Below are positions 23,004 to 32,172 of a stretch of DNA of 39,165 bases, one piece after another. The notes below the pieces were generated by a model. That model saw nothing but the letters and a program-made list of their open reading frames with translations. It had not been told where the DNA came from and made no database searches. Source of the DNA: Eshraghiella sp964576255 (lineage in GTDB: Bacteria > Bacillota > Clostridia > Lachnospirales > Lachnospiraceae); assembly GCA_964576255.1 (NCBI GenBank), contig CAZNUK010000014.1:1-39165 (forward strand), written 5' to 3'. Position numbers and translations under genes: made by a program. How positions within the stretch are numbered: position 1 is the first letter of the stretch; the number at the start of each line of letters is the position of its first letter.

Positions 23004-24386
23004 TTATTTGTTGCTTAAATACTCATCAATTCCCTTTGCTGCAGCTTTTCCTGCACCCATGGCAAGAATAACAGTCGCAGCACCTGTAACAGCATCTCCA
23101 CCGGCAAATACACCAATCTTAGATGTCTGACCATTATTTTCATCAGCTACAATACATTTTCTTCTGTTAATATCAAGTCCATCTGTAGTAGAAGAAATCA
23201 ATGGATTTGGAGAAGTTCCAAGTGACATAATTACAGTGTCTAATTCTAATTCAAACTCGGAACCCGGTACTTCAACCGGACTTCTTCTTCCAGATTCATC
23301 CGGCTCACCTAATTCCATTCTTATACATCTCATTCCTTTAACCCAACCATTATCATCAACAAGGATTTCTGTTGGATTGGTAAGCAGGTCGAAAATAACG
23401 CCCTCTTCCTTAGCGTGATGAACTTCTTCCACTCTTGCTGGAAGCTCTTCTTCACTTCTTCTATATACAATATGAACCTCTGCACCAAGTCTTAATGCAG
23501 TTCTTGCAGCATCCATAGCAACATTACCACCACCAACAACTGCAACCTTAGTTCCTGCTACAATTGGAGTATCGTATTCATCGCGGAATGCCTTCATTAA
23601 GTTACTACGTGTAAGATATTCGTTAGCTGAGAATACACCATTGGCATTTTCGCCAGGAATACCCATAAATCTTGGAAGTCCGGCACCTGAACCAATGAAT
23701 ACAGCCTCAAAGCCTTCTGCCATCAACTCATCAATTCTTACTGCCTTACCAACAACCACATTAGTCTCAATTTTAACGCCAAGTTTTTTAACATTATCAA
23801 CCTCAGCCTGTACAACCTCTTCCTTAGGAAGACGAAACTCAGGAATACCATATACTAATACTCCACCGGCCTTATGTAATGCTTCAAAAATTGTTACATC
23901 ATATCCAAGCTTAGCTAAATCACCTGCACAGGTAAGACCTGCAGGACCAGAACCAATAACAGCTACCTTGTGATTCTTCTTCTCCTTGGCAGGCTGTGGT
24001 GTTACACCATTCTGTCTAGCCCAATCAGCCACAAATCTCTCAAGCTTACCAATTGCAACCGGTTCACCCTTAATACCTCTGATACATTTGCCTTCACACT
24101 GTGATTCCTGTGGACATACACGTCCGCACACAGCAGGTAATGCAGAAGATTCACTGATAATATGATATGCAGCTTCAAAATTACCCTGTTTTACTTCATT
24201 AATAAAGCCAGGAATATTAATCGAAACAGGACATCCGCCCATACACATAGCATTTTTACAATTAAGACATCTTGAAGCCTCAGCCATAGCCTCCTCTTCA
24301 TTATATCCAAGACATACCTCGTCAAAATTCGTTGCTCTAACCTGTGGGTCCTGCTCTCTGACAGGAACTCTCTTCATCATATCCAT
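23004..24386 (-). CDS. nfnB: NfnB-type large subunit (NADPH-dependent glutamate-synthase-like FAD/Fe-S oxidoreductase)
   Basis: The 460-residue protein has an N-terminal double [4Fe-4S] region (C40, C43, C48, C52 in CLNCKNAMCMGGCP; then CGRVCPQESQCEGKC). An FAD site GSGPAGLTCAGDLAKLGYDV and an NAD(P)-binding site VVGGGNVAMDAARTALRLGA follow. It resembles the GltD small subunit, but pairing with the next-listed gene marks an NfnAB complex: bifurcating ferredoxin:NAD+/NADP+ oxidoreductase. Its ATG overlaps the partner's stop (TAATG), so the two are coupled. Homologous pairs are often annotated as sulfide dehydrogenase or GltA. Confidence 0.9.
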   Translation of the reverse strand: MDMMKRVPVREQDPQVRATNFDEVCLGYNEEEAMAEASRCLNCKNAMCMGGCPVSINIPGFINEVKQGNFEAAYHIISESSALPAVCGRVCPQESQCEGKCIRGIKGEPVAIGKLERFVADWARQNGVTPQPAKEKKNHKVAVIGSGPAGLTCAGDLAKLGYDVTIFEALHKAGGVLVYGIPEFRLPKEEVVQAEVDNVKKLGVKIETNVVVGKAVRIDELMAEGFEAVFIGSGAGLPRFMGIPGENANGVFSANEYLTRSNLMKAFRDEYDTPIVAGTKVAVVGGGNVAMDAARTALRLGAEVHIVYRRSEEELPARVEEVHHAKEEGVIFDLLTNPTEILVDDNGWVKGMRCIRMELGEPDESGRRSPVEVPGSEFELELDTVIMSLGTSPNPLISSTTDGLDINRRKCIVADENNGQTSKIGVFAGGDAVTGAATVILAMGAGKAAAKGIDEYLSNK

Positions 24387-25276
24387 TATTTGTCACCTCC
24401 GCAGCCACAACCGCCATGACTATGTGTTGCGCCTTCTGTTACTTTAAGCATAGCTCGACCCTCTTCTGTCTTGTACATCTGCTGTCTCTTCATTGCCTGA
24501 TCGAAATCTACAAGATGTCCATCAAATTCCGGTCCGTCAACGCATGCAAATTTAACCTCATCGCCAACCTGAACACGACATGCACCACACATACCGGTTC
24601 CATCAACCATAATAGGGTTAAGACTTACAATTGTAGGAATATTAAGCTCCTTAGTAAGGAGACATACAAACTTCATCATAATCATTGGTCCGATTGCAAC
24701 ACACTGATCATACTTAATTCCCTTTTCATTAACAAGGAATTTAATAGTGTCTGTAACCATTCCACTTCTTCCATAGCTTCCATCATCAGTTGTTACATAT
24801 AAGTTGCCTGCAACAGCTTCCATTTCCTTTTCAAGAATTAATAAATCCTTGGTCTTAGAACCAACGATGACATCAGCATCTATTCCATGTTCATGAAGCC
24901 ATTTTACCTGTGGGTAAACCGGTGCAGTTCCTACACCACCTGCAACAAATAAAATCTTCTTATTCTTCAACTCATCAATATTTTCATTAATAAGCTCAGA
25001 CGCACATCCAAGTGGTCCAACAAAATCCTCAAACGCATCTCCAGCTTTCATCTCTGACATAACCGCAGTTGATGCTCCAACAATCTGAAATACAATTGTT
25101 ACAATTCCTTTTTCTCTGTTGTAATCGCAAATCGTAAGCGGAATACGCTCGCCCTTCTCATTCATCTTCACAATCACAAACTGACCCGGTTCGCAAGATT
25201 TAGCAACTCTAGGTGCTTCAATATCCATTAAAAAAATCTTGTCAGCCAGTTTTTCCGCTTTCAGTATTTTATACAT
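24386..25276 (-). CDS. nfnA: NfnA-type small subunit (FAD/[2Fe-2S] ferredoxin-NAD(P) reductase-like)
   Basis: The 296-residue protein has an FAD domain with RIPLTICDYN (about 40-50), an NAD-binding site VAGGVGTAPVYPQVKWL (about 110-126) and a C-terminal [2Fe-2S] site DGTGMCGACRVQVGDEVKFAC. It ends in a His/Gly/Cys-rich tail, THSHGGCGCGGDK. It pairs with NfnB to link ferredoxin, NADH and NADPH pools in the cytoplasm of anaerobes. AGGAGG precedes the ATG, and a good sigma-A promoter lies upstream. Confidence 0.91.
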   Translation of the reverse strand: MYKILKAEKLADKIFLMDIEAPRVAKSCEPGQFVIVKMNEKGERIPLTICDYNREKGIVTIVFQIVGASTAVMSEMKAGDAFEDFVGPLGCASELINENIDELKNKKILFVAGGVGTAPVYPQVKWLHEHGIDADVIVGSKTKDLLILEKEMEAVAGNLYVTTDDGSYGRSGMVTDTIKFLVNEKGIKYDQCVAIGPMIMMKFVCLLTKELNIPTIVSLNPIMVDGTGMCGACRVQVGDEVKFACVDGPEFDGHLVDFDQAMKRQQMYKTEEGRAMLKVTEGATHSHGGCGCGGDK

Positions 25277-25307
25277 AAAGCTACCTCCTAAATTTATCTC
25301 ACCTTAC

Positions 25308-25336
25308 ATTGTATACAAATCCTCGATTTAATGCAA
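25308..25336 (-). promoter_or_regulatory. Sigma-A promoter of the nfnA operon
   Basis: On the minus strand TTGCAT (25336-25331), a 17-bp spacer and TACAAT (25313-25308) lie about 30 bp before the nfnA start. Confidence 0.75.
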
Positions 25337-25358
25337 CAATCATTTACATTTTTCCAAC

Positions 25359-25391
25359 AAAAAAAGAATAGCCGGTGCATAAAGCACCGGC
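25359..25391 (-). terminator. Terminator of the TPR/chitobiase-repeat gene
   Basis: An 8-bp perfect GC-rich stem (25371-25378 / 25384-25391) is followed on the minus strand by TATTC and seven U residues. Confidence 0.85.
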
Positions 25392-25396
25392 ATATA

Positions 25397-26809
25397 TTAT
25401 TTTAATTTTTCCATTTTATAGGAACCCTCAGAGCCTGTGATTTTGTATACAGTACCCTGCGCGTCATCCGCTCCATACCAGTAATCTGCCGGTATTCCGT
25501 CTACAAAGAAATAGTACATATACATAGTTAAATCATCTATTTCACTCTTAGTATAATACTCAAGTTCACACTCAAGTCCTTCTTCATCCTTATGGTCTTC
25601 ATCGACAATTTTTGCACTCTCAAGAGCATTCCAAATATTCTCAACTGCCACTTCCTCTGTAACATTAGAAACATATGTCACACTATAAGTCTTAGAAGTT
25701 CTGCTTGTTAATCCATGATTGTCAACCACAAGAACATTAATAATAGTTGAACCCTCCGGAAGTGCAAAAGCACCTGTGTACAATGTACTGTTTTCATCCG
25801 GTAATGTTCCATCAAGAGTATAATATACCTTGGCATCAACAGGATAGTTATTAATTGTCACCATTACACTGTTAGCCTGCTCAAAAGAGGTCTTCTCCGG
25901 ATATATTGTTGGAGCTGACGGAGCTTCATAATTAATAACATATTCTTCTGTTATAACGTCAGATGTAAAACCATATTCGTTAACCGCTATAAACTTAACA
26001 ACTGTGGTTCCCTCAGTAACCTTAAATTTGCCTGTATATTCTGTACTGTTAACAGTAGGTTCAGTACCATCTGTAGTGTAATATATCTTGCTACCATTCT
26101 TAACTGCAATAGTAACGTTCTGGTCTTCACTATAGGTATCACTTACAGGGGAAGCCACCGGCTCACTCGCATGATATATTGAAAATAATGCTAAAACATC
26201 TGAGCTGGCACTATCCTTATTGGCATCATACAATTCCTTAACTTTAACATAGTCCTTCTGGGCATCGTAATATTTTACAAGGTAATAAAGTGCATTATAG
26301 TAATTCTTATCCTTAATAACAATTACATCATACAAAATATCAATTGCATCCTCTGTTCTGCCTAAGTGATTATAACATTCATATAAATACAGCATCATAT
26401 CTGTATCTGTTTTACCCTCATCATATGAAAGTGCCTTTTCAAAGCTCTTAGCCGCATCTTCATAATCATTCTTCTCCATCGCTGAATATCCGGCATTGTT
26501 ATGATATGCATAATTATCCATGCTGCTGTTATACGCAAACTTAACTATAAAGTAAGCGCCTACACCAATAACCGCTATTACAACCACTACAATTGCTATT
26601 GTGATAATCAGATGCTTAATCTTCTTACTATTATCTTCTTCAGCAGGTTCTTCCATAACTTCTTCCGTTTCAGGCTCCTCGCTGATGTTATTAGTATTTT
26701 TATAATTACCAGAGCTTTTTACAAAAGTCTCTGCTCCACTAGTCTCTTCATCAACAATATGCGCAATTGATTGTGCTAATTCCTTCTCTAAATCAAAATC
26801 ATCTTTCAT
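25397..26809 (-). CDS. Membrane-anchored TPR protein with two chitobiase C-terminal-type repeats
   Basis: From the ATG at 26809 (AGAGGA upstream) it has 470 residues. A cytoplasmic acidic N-terminus (about 1-60) precedes one transmembrane helix (about 64-90). TPR-like repeats follow (about 95-215; YHNNAGYSAMEKNDYEDAAK then SFEKAL). Two CHB_HEX_C-type repeats come next, marked YYTTDGTEPTVNSTEYTG and YYTLDGTLPDENSTLYTG, and a short C-terminal domain. The outside part is probably a cell-surface scaffold; no enzyme motif is visible. Its own promoter and terminator make it monocistronic. Confidence 0.85.
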   Translation of the reverse strand: MKDDFDLEKELAQSIAHIVDEETSGAETFVKSSGNYKNTNNISEEPETEEVMEEPAEEDNSKKIKHLIITIAIVVVVIAVIGVGAYFIVKFAYNSSMDNYAYHNNAGYSAMEKNDYEDAAKSFEKALSYDEGKTDTDMMLYLYECYNHLGRTEDAIDILYDVIVIKDKNYYNALYYLVKYYDAQKDYVKVKELYDANKDSASSDVLALFSIYHASEPVASPVSDTYSEDQNVTIAVKNGSKIYYTTDGTEPTVNSTEYTGKFKVTEGTTVVKFIAVNEYGFTSDVITEEYVINYEAPSAPTIYPEKTSFEQANSVMVTINNYPVDAKVYYTLDGTLPDENSTLYTGAFALPEGSTIINVLVVDNHGLTSRTSKTYSVTYVSNVTEEVAVENIWNALESAKIVDEDHKDEEGLECELEYYTKSEIDDLTMYMYYFFVDGIPADYWYGADDAQGTVYKITGSEGSYKMEKLK

Positions 26810-26868
26810 AATGTATTCCTCTTTTACAAATTTTTCACTATATACAGTCATATATCTTGACTTTAATA

Positions 26869-26897
26869 AATATATCATATGCATAATATAAAATCAA
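26869..26897 (-). promoter_or_regulatory. Sigma-A promoter of the TPR gene
   Basis: On the minus strand TTGATT (26897-26892), a 17-bp spacer and TATATT (26874-26869) lie about 60 bp before the ATG at 26809. The remaining gap to 27026 is very AT-rich with nothing else recognised. Confidence 0.6.
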
Positions 26898-27026
26898 TAA
26901 AGTAAAAATTAAGTTTTTTTGAAATTTTTTTAATTTTTTCGTAAAACTTCACACAGTTTTCACATAACCCCTTTATTATAGGCAATGGATAGTGAAGTAT
27001 AACTTTCTATCTCCCCCTCATATTTT

Positions 27027-27070
27027 AAAAGCTAGGAGCTTCGGGTATCCCCCCGAAGCTCCGAGCTTTT
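27027..27070 (-). terminator. Long near-symmetrical hairpin, second aroB terminator
   Basis: A 7-bp outer stem (AAAAGCT / AGCTTTT) and a 10-bp inner stem (GAGCTTCGGG / CCCGAAGCTC) are separated by 2-nt internal bulges. It follows the first terminator after aroB and could act on either strand. Confidence 0.65.
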
Positions 27071-27081
27071 ATGTCCAAACC

Positions 27082-27108
27082 TAAAAACCCGCCACTTACG
27101 TGACGGGT
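27082..27108 (-). terminator. Terminator of aroB
   Basis: Stem ACCCGTCA / TGGCGGGT on the minus strand (27108-27087) is followed by five U residues, immediately after the aroB stop. Confidence 0.75.
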
Positions 27109-27113
27109 CGTTT

Positions 27114-28226
27114 TTATATCATATTAATAATTTCTCTTGCTACATCTTCATCAATAGGCATTGCAAAATTATTTTCTCCAAACTGAACAACATTACCTAT
27201 TCCCTTTTGAAGAACAAACCTCAGCTGACCATTCTTGACTTTTTTATCGGTATATAATTTCTTAACCAACTGTTCCCTGTCTATATAATCCGGAATAGAA
27301 GTCGGTAAATTTGCCCTCTTAAGAAGCGCCACTACTCTTTGCTCTTCTACTTCATTCATATATCCATATTTTACAGCAAGCTTTGCCTGCGCAATAAGTC
27401 CAATTGATACAGCCTCTCCATGAAGCAGCTGGTAATCACTTACAGTTTCAATTGCTCTTCCAACGGTGTGTCCAAGATTAAGAACCTCTCTAAGTCCGCT
27501 CTCTCTTTCATCCTTCATTACAACATTATATTTAATGTTACAATTTTTTTCTGAGACAAACTGACATACTGTTTCATCAACAGAAAGGACTTTTTCCATA
27601 TTTTCTTCCAGATATTCAAAAAATTCTGCATCAGAAAGACATGCGTGCTTAATTGTTTCTGCCATTCCACTGTACATCTGTTTAGCCGGAAGAGTTTTCC
27701 ATGTGGCTATATCCAGATAAACCTTTTCCGGCTGATTAAAAATACCAATAAGATTAGTAGCAAGGGGGGTATCCACTGCCGTTTTACCTCCAATTGATGC
27801 ATCAGCAGCAGCCAAAAGTGTTGTTGCATAATTAATAAATGGTACTCCCCTGCCATAGGTTCCTGCCACAAATCCTGCAACGTCAGTTACTACGCCACCT
27901 CCTACAGCTATTATACAGCAATCTCTTCTATACCCCTTTTGAAGCATAGTATCCTCTATATATTCTTTGGTTTGTCTGGTCTTGCTCTTTTCACCTGCCG
28001 GAAATACAATTAAATCTGTTGTATAACCCTCTGCCTTTAATTTGTCATAAATTGAACAGGCATATAATTTTTCAACATTTGAATCTGTAATCACAGCAAA
28101 TTTCTTAATATTTCCCACAAGACCCGCTTTAATATCAGATATAAGTTTATCCTCCAGCCCAAAGCCAATCTCGATTTCATAAGAATCATCAACAACTTTT
28201 TTTAATTCAACAAAATATGAACTCAT
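27114..28226 (-). CDS. aroB: 3-dehydroquinate synthase
   Basis: This is the second step of the shikimate pathway: DAHP to 3-dehydroquinate, needing NAD and a divalent metal. The 370-residue protein contains GGGVVTDVAGFVAGTYGRG (about 104-122), TTLLAAADASIGGKTAVD, and the metal-site LNLGHTVGRAIE (about 250). The ATG has AAAGGA 10 nt upstream. It stands apart from other aro genes, and a terminator-like hairpin touches its ribosome-binding region (see findings). Confidence 0.96.
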   Translation of the reverse strand: MSSYFVELKKVVDDSYEIEIGFGLEDKLISDIKAGLVGNIKKFAVITDSNVEKLYACSIYDKLKAEGYTTDLIVFPAGEKSKTRQTKEYIEDTMLQKGYRRDCCIIAVGGGVVTDVAGFVAGTYGRGVPFINYATTLLAAADASIGGKTAVDTPLATNLIGIFNQPEKVYLDIATWKTLPAKQMYSGMAETIKHACLSDAEFFEYLEENMEKVLSVDETVCQFVSEKNCNIKYNVVMKDERESGLREVLNLGHTVGRAIETVSDYQLLHGEAVSIGLIAQAKLAVKYGYMNEVEEQRVVALLKRANLPTSIPDYIDREQLVKKLYTDKKVKNGQLRFVLQKGIGNVVQFGENNFAMPIDEDVAREIINMI

Positions 28227-28243
28227 TTTTAAAAATTCCTTTC

Positions 28244-28296
28244 AAAAATACGGGTCAACCCAAAACCCATATGCACAGGTTTTGAATTGATCCGTA
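28244..28296 (-). terminator. Terminator-like hairpin between the BIG2 gene and aroB
   Basis: A ~19-bp stem with one mismatch and two G-U pairs (arms 28278-28296 and 28250-28269, minus strand) is followed by five U residues. The aroB Shine-Dalgarno follows directly. Confidence 0.75.
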
Positions 28297-28301
28297 TATA
28301 A

Positions 28302-31300
28302 TTAATTTTCAAATACAAAATCAGAATTGATAAATTTACCAGGGTCAACAGCAAGAATCTTAACATTACATGTTACTGTCTTACCATCAACTGTACCTGT
28401 GATTATACACTCTCCAGGCATTCTTCCTGTTACAAGACCATTCTGGTCAACGGAAGCAATTCTTGGATTAGAGGATCTCCATGAAACCGTATCCGGAGCA
28501 CCATCCACATAGAGGTTAAATGTATCATACTGTTCCAATCTAAGATTCGTACAGCTCATTGCAATAGAATAAATAATACATGTATCCTCAACAGAGCCGC
28601 TGGAGCTGTATGCAACTACCTCACATTGTCCGGCACCTACAGTAATGATATTACCATACTGGTCAATCTGAACAATTGAAGTATCCGTAGACATCCAGTT
28701 AACACCATCTGTGGTCTTAGTCGGATAAATCGTTGCAGTAAGTTTTCTTGTTTTGCCCTTAAGCATTGTAATCTCGGACGAATTAATTCTAATAGAAGTT
28801 GCTTCCACCCTTGCCTGAACTATAATAGTGCAGCTGGCTACAATACTATTACCATCGGTTGATGTTGCATGAATTATTGTTCTACCAGGTGAAATACCTG
28901 TAACATCTCCATCCGGATACACTTTAGCAACAGACTCATTATCAGATGTCCATACAAGGCCCTGAACTGTTGCATTTTCAGGATTAACTGTTGCCTTGAT
29001 GCTAATTGTATCATCCACAAAAATTGTAACCTTGGATTCACTTAAAGTGATGGTTGTTACAGGGTTAATAACCTTAATAATTACCGAATGACTAACTCCA
29101 CTGCCGTCCACTGCTGTAGCAGTAATTACAACATGTCCTACTGCCAGACCTGTTACTCTTCCATTCTGGTCAACTGTTGCAATATTAGGATTATTAGAAT
29201 ACCATATTACGCCTTTGTTAGTTGCTGTTTCAGAACCAACTTCTACACCAAGATTAACAGATTCTGTAACATTCAAAAATTCAGGATTATCGACAATCTG
29301 AATAGATGAAACGTATTCTTTAACCACGATTGTACAAGTTCTGGTAACACTACTTTCAACTGTAGTTACAATTATTTCACAAGTACCACCCGCAACAGCT
29401 GTTACTACACCATTAGCATCAACAGTAGCAACGGCAGGATCACTCGAAACATAAGTAACTGATTTATTAATTGCATCGAATGGTTCTACTGTAGGAACAA
29501 TTACAAATTTAGTTCCAGCTACCATTTCCTGATAATAGGTATTAAGTGTAAGTCCTGTAACAGGCTCTGTAATTTCAATAATACAATATGCAGTCGTTCC
29601 ATTATCATCACTTACGCAGGAAATTGTTACAGTTCCACATGCAAGGGTTGTTACCATACCATCCTGTGCAACAGTTGCCAAGGAAGTGTCTGAAGAATAC
29701 CATGTAACAGCTTTATTATCTGCCGAATCTGGAAGAACTGTTGCATTCAGCCAGAAAACAGTACCCTTTTTAACAGACATTTCTGTCTTTGATAATTTAA
29801 TAGAAGTAACCGGCTGTAAAACAGTAACATTGGTCATATCAATATAACCGCCATCCTCAGTCTGAACAATAATAGTAGCATTACCGCTTGAAACAGCTGT
29901 AATCATTCCGGTTTTATCTACTTTAACAATCTTATCATTAGATGAACTCCAAATCAAATTCTGATTAGTCGCATTAGAAGGCTTAATTACAGTTGTAAGT
30001 CTGAACTCATCCTTAACATTAAGCGTTACGGTATCAAAATCCATTGTAATGCCTTCAACCTGCTGTGTTATAACAAATTTACAGTAAGCAACCATATTAG
30101 GGTCCGCTCCTGATGTAGCCGATACGTAAGTCTCGCCCGGTGACACAAAAGTAACAAGACCATTCTGGTCCACTCTTACAACTGAAGGGTCAAGGGATGC
30201 CCATATAACTGTTTTATCCACACCATCGGAATCCGGAGTAATTGTTGCCTTAAGCTGGTATTTTGCAAGTATCATCTGGGCTGTTACGCTTTCGGTGTCA
30301 AGTTTAATTCCTGTAACACCTTCTGTAACATAAAAATCTGCTGTAGCTATATACAAACCATCCTCAGATACAACGGTAATTGTGGCATATCCACCACCTA
30401 CAGCATTAATCTGACATAACTGCATCTGACCTGATGTGGTTACAGGAGTTACCGTTACAACACCAGGGTCTGACGTTACCCAGCTAAGATTTGTATTAGC
30501 AGGAACAATATCTGAACCAAAGTTCAAATATGCGGTAATATATATCCCTTCTCCCTTTGGCGCAGAAATAACCTGTGAAATAGGATTACCATTATATAAA
30601 AGTGTTAAGTTATGAACCGGATTAGTTACATACACCGTACAATTTGCCGACTTAACTACACCATCAATTTCCTGAGTGGCTACAAGAGTTGTGTAACCAT
30701 ACATGCCAGGATCTTTGGCAATAACAGTAGCTGACAGACCATCATCCGAAATAACCAAATCTACCATATCAACATCTGCCACTGTCCAATGCACTGGCTG
30801 AACTGTATTAGATACCTGAGCATATACTGTTCCACTATCACCGATATTAAGGGACATTGATGTATTTGATAAAGAAAAACCATCAATTACAGTCACATTA
30901 ATATTCTGTGTCTGACCATTCCATGTTACTGTAAGAGTTGCAGTACCCGTAGAATTAGCTACGAACTTACCTGTAAGCATATCATAATACAAAATATTAC
31001 TATTGGAAGACATATAAGTTACTTCCTGAGGATTGGCAGTTGTCTCCACATTTACCAAATCCCCAACAAGAACTGTTGTAGTAGGAATCGTCACCTTATA
31101 TGGCACTGTTACCGTTACAGAGTCACTGGCATTCGGTGTTACCGCATCCGCTTCTATACAGCTTCCGTATACTGTTGTAGTACCGGCATATACACCGGTA
31201 ACGACACCATTGGTTACTGTAGCTACTTTTTCGTTGTCCGACCACCAGTATACATCCTGTACAGAATTACTGTTAGTATTAAGTGGATAGCTGGCACCCT

Positions 31301-31967
31301 GTTCAACCTCAATCTCTGTCTCATCAATGGCAACACCAACTGTGACAGTAAAACTAAGTGCTGAAAGAGAATCTGATGGAATACTACATGTAATTGTTGC
31401 AGTTCCACCGCTCACTGCTGTAATAGTTGCAATACTTCCATTAGCAGCGGCACTTGTATCCGCTACAACAGACACTATGTTACTGTTAGAAGATGTCCAC
31501 TGAACATACTTGGAAGTAGCGGCATCACAAGTAACAATATCACTTGCACCGGCTCTCATAACACCCTTAACTCTATCATAATTAACCGTAAGCGGAACTA
31601 CAATCGGAACCTTTTTAGTGTCCGTTGTTCCATCTGATAAAGAATATGAAATATTAACAGTAGTCTTACCTGCACCTTTACTGATAATGCTACCATTACC
31701 TTCATTAGCTGTTACCGTAGCAACCTGAGGGTCATCAACTGTCCACTGGAAATTTCCGCTTGATACACCGGGGTCAAGAGACAAATTGGCTGTTGCACTA
31801 ATAGTCTCCGTCATATTAGTTCCGGTAAATGCAATTGAAGCTTTGTCCACCATAATTGTAACGGTACTCGCCTTAACAACTACTACACCAATAACAGTTG
31901 CAATGGCAATACCTAATAAAATTGTGGCCACTTTCCATTTGCTGGCAAGAAAATTAATTATCTTCAT
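28302..31967 (-). CDS. Large secreted/surface protein of ~14 tandem BIG2-type Ig-like domains
   Basis: From the ATG at 31967 (GGAGG 6-7 nt upstream) it encodes 1221 residues: an N-terminal hydrophobic segment (about 12-33) acting as anchor or signal, then about fourteen ~80-residue Ig-like repeats. Each repeat shows the BIG2 pattern of W-x-S-(S/D)-(D/N), then (A/I)-x-V-(D/A)-x-(N/D)-G-x-V-T and a G-x-(A/T)-x-I-(T/I) strand, for example SVDQNGLVTG near the end. The repeats are diverged. I see no LPXTG, catalytic domain or cell-wall-binding domain. It probably stays membrane-tethered or binds a partner. Its promoter is unclear, with a -10-like TATAAT at 32009-32004. Confidence 0.9.
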   Translation of the reverse strand: MKIINFLASKWKVATILLGIAIATVIGVVVVKASTVTIMVDKASIAFTGTNMTETISATANLSLDPGVSSGNFQWTVDDPQVATVTANEGNGSIISKGAGKTTVNISYSLSDGTTDTKKVPIVVPLTVNYDRVKGVMRAGASDIVTCDAATSKYVQWTSSNSNIVSVVADTSAAANGSIATITAVSGGTATITCSIPSDSLSALSFTVTVGVAIDETEIEVEQGASYPLNTNSNSVQDVYWWSDNEKVATVTNGVVTGVYAGTTTVYGSCIEADAVTPNASDSVTVTVPYKVTIPTTTVLVGDLVNVETTANPQEVTYMSSNSNILYYDMLTGKFVANSTGTATLTVTWNGQTQNINVTVIDGFSLSNTSMSLNIGDSGTVYAQVSNTVQPVHWTVADVDMVDLVISDDGLSATVIAKDPGMYGYTTLVATQEIDGVVKSANCTVYVTNPVHNLTLLYNGNPISQVISAPKGEGIYITAYLNFGSDIVPANTNLSWVTSDPGVVTVTPVTTSGQMQLCQINAVGGGYATITVVSEDGLYIATADFYVTEGVTGIKLDTESVTAQMILAKYQLKATITPDSDGVDKTVIWASLDPSVVRVDQNGLVTFVSPGETYVSATSGADPNMVAYCKFVITQQVEGITMDFDTVTLNVKDEFRLTTVIKPSNATNQNLIWSSSNDKIVKVDKTGMITAVSSGNATIIVQTEDGGYIDMTNVTVLQPVTSIKLSKTEMSVKKGTVFWLNATVLPDSADNKAVTWYSSDTSLATVAQDGMVTTLACGTVTISCVSDDNGTTAYCIIEITEPVTGLTLNTYYQEMVAGTKFVIVPTVEPFDAINKSVTYVSSDPAVATVDANGVVTAVAGGTCEIIVTTVESSVTRTCTIVVKEYVSSIQIVDNPEFLNVTESVNLGVEVGSETATNKGVIWYSNNPNIATVDQNGRVTGLAVGHVVITATAVDGSGVSHSVIIKVINPVTTITLSESKVTIFVDDTISIKATVNPENATVQGLVWTSDNESVAKVYPDGDVTGISPGRTIIHATSTDGNSIVASCTIIVQARVEATSIRINSSEITMLKGKTRKLTATIYPTKTTDGVNWMSTDTSIVQIDQYGNIITVGAGQCEVVAYSSSGSVEDTCIIYSIAMSCTNLRLEQYDTFNLYVDGAPDTVSWRSSNPRIASVDQNGLVTGRMPGECIITGTVDGKTVTCNVKILAVDPGKFINSDFVFEN

Positions 31968-32120
31968 ACCCGACCTCCATAAAAACTCTTTATAAAAGTA
32001 CATAATTATACGAATCCAAACTTTATATCGGCACTACGCTTATATATCTTAACACTTTTTTTATAAAAAAACACTATTTGTTGTAATATTTCTCCAAAAA
32101 AGCACAATATTTAGTTTCGC

Positions 32121-32149
32121 TTGTGTCTTAAAGCCTTTTATTTTATAAT
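32121..32149 (+). promoter_or_regulatory. Sigma-A promoter of the LacI-family gene
   Basis: TTGTGT (32121-32126), a 17-bp spacer and TATAAT (32144-32149) lie 23 bp before the ATG at 32173. Confidence 0.7.
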
Positions 32150-32172
32150 GTTTGAAAAGGATGGTGATAATA

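Noticed and set aside
32040..32075. A/T-rich AACACT repeats upstream of the LacI-family gene as operators
   Set aside because: They are direct repeats within long A and T runs and do not form the dyad expected of a LacI operator.
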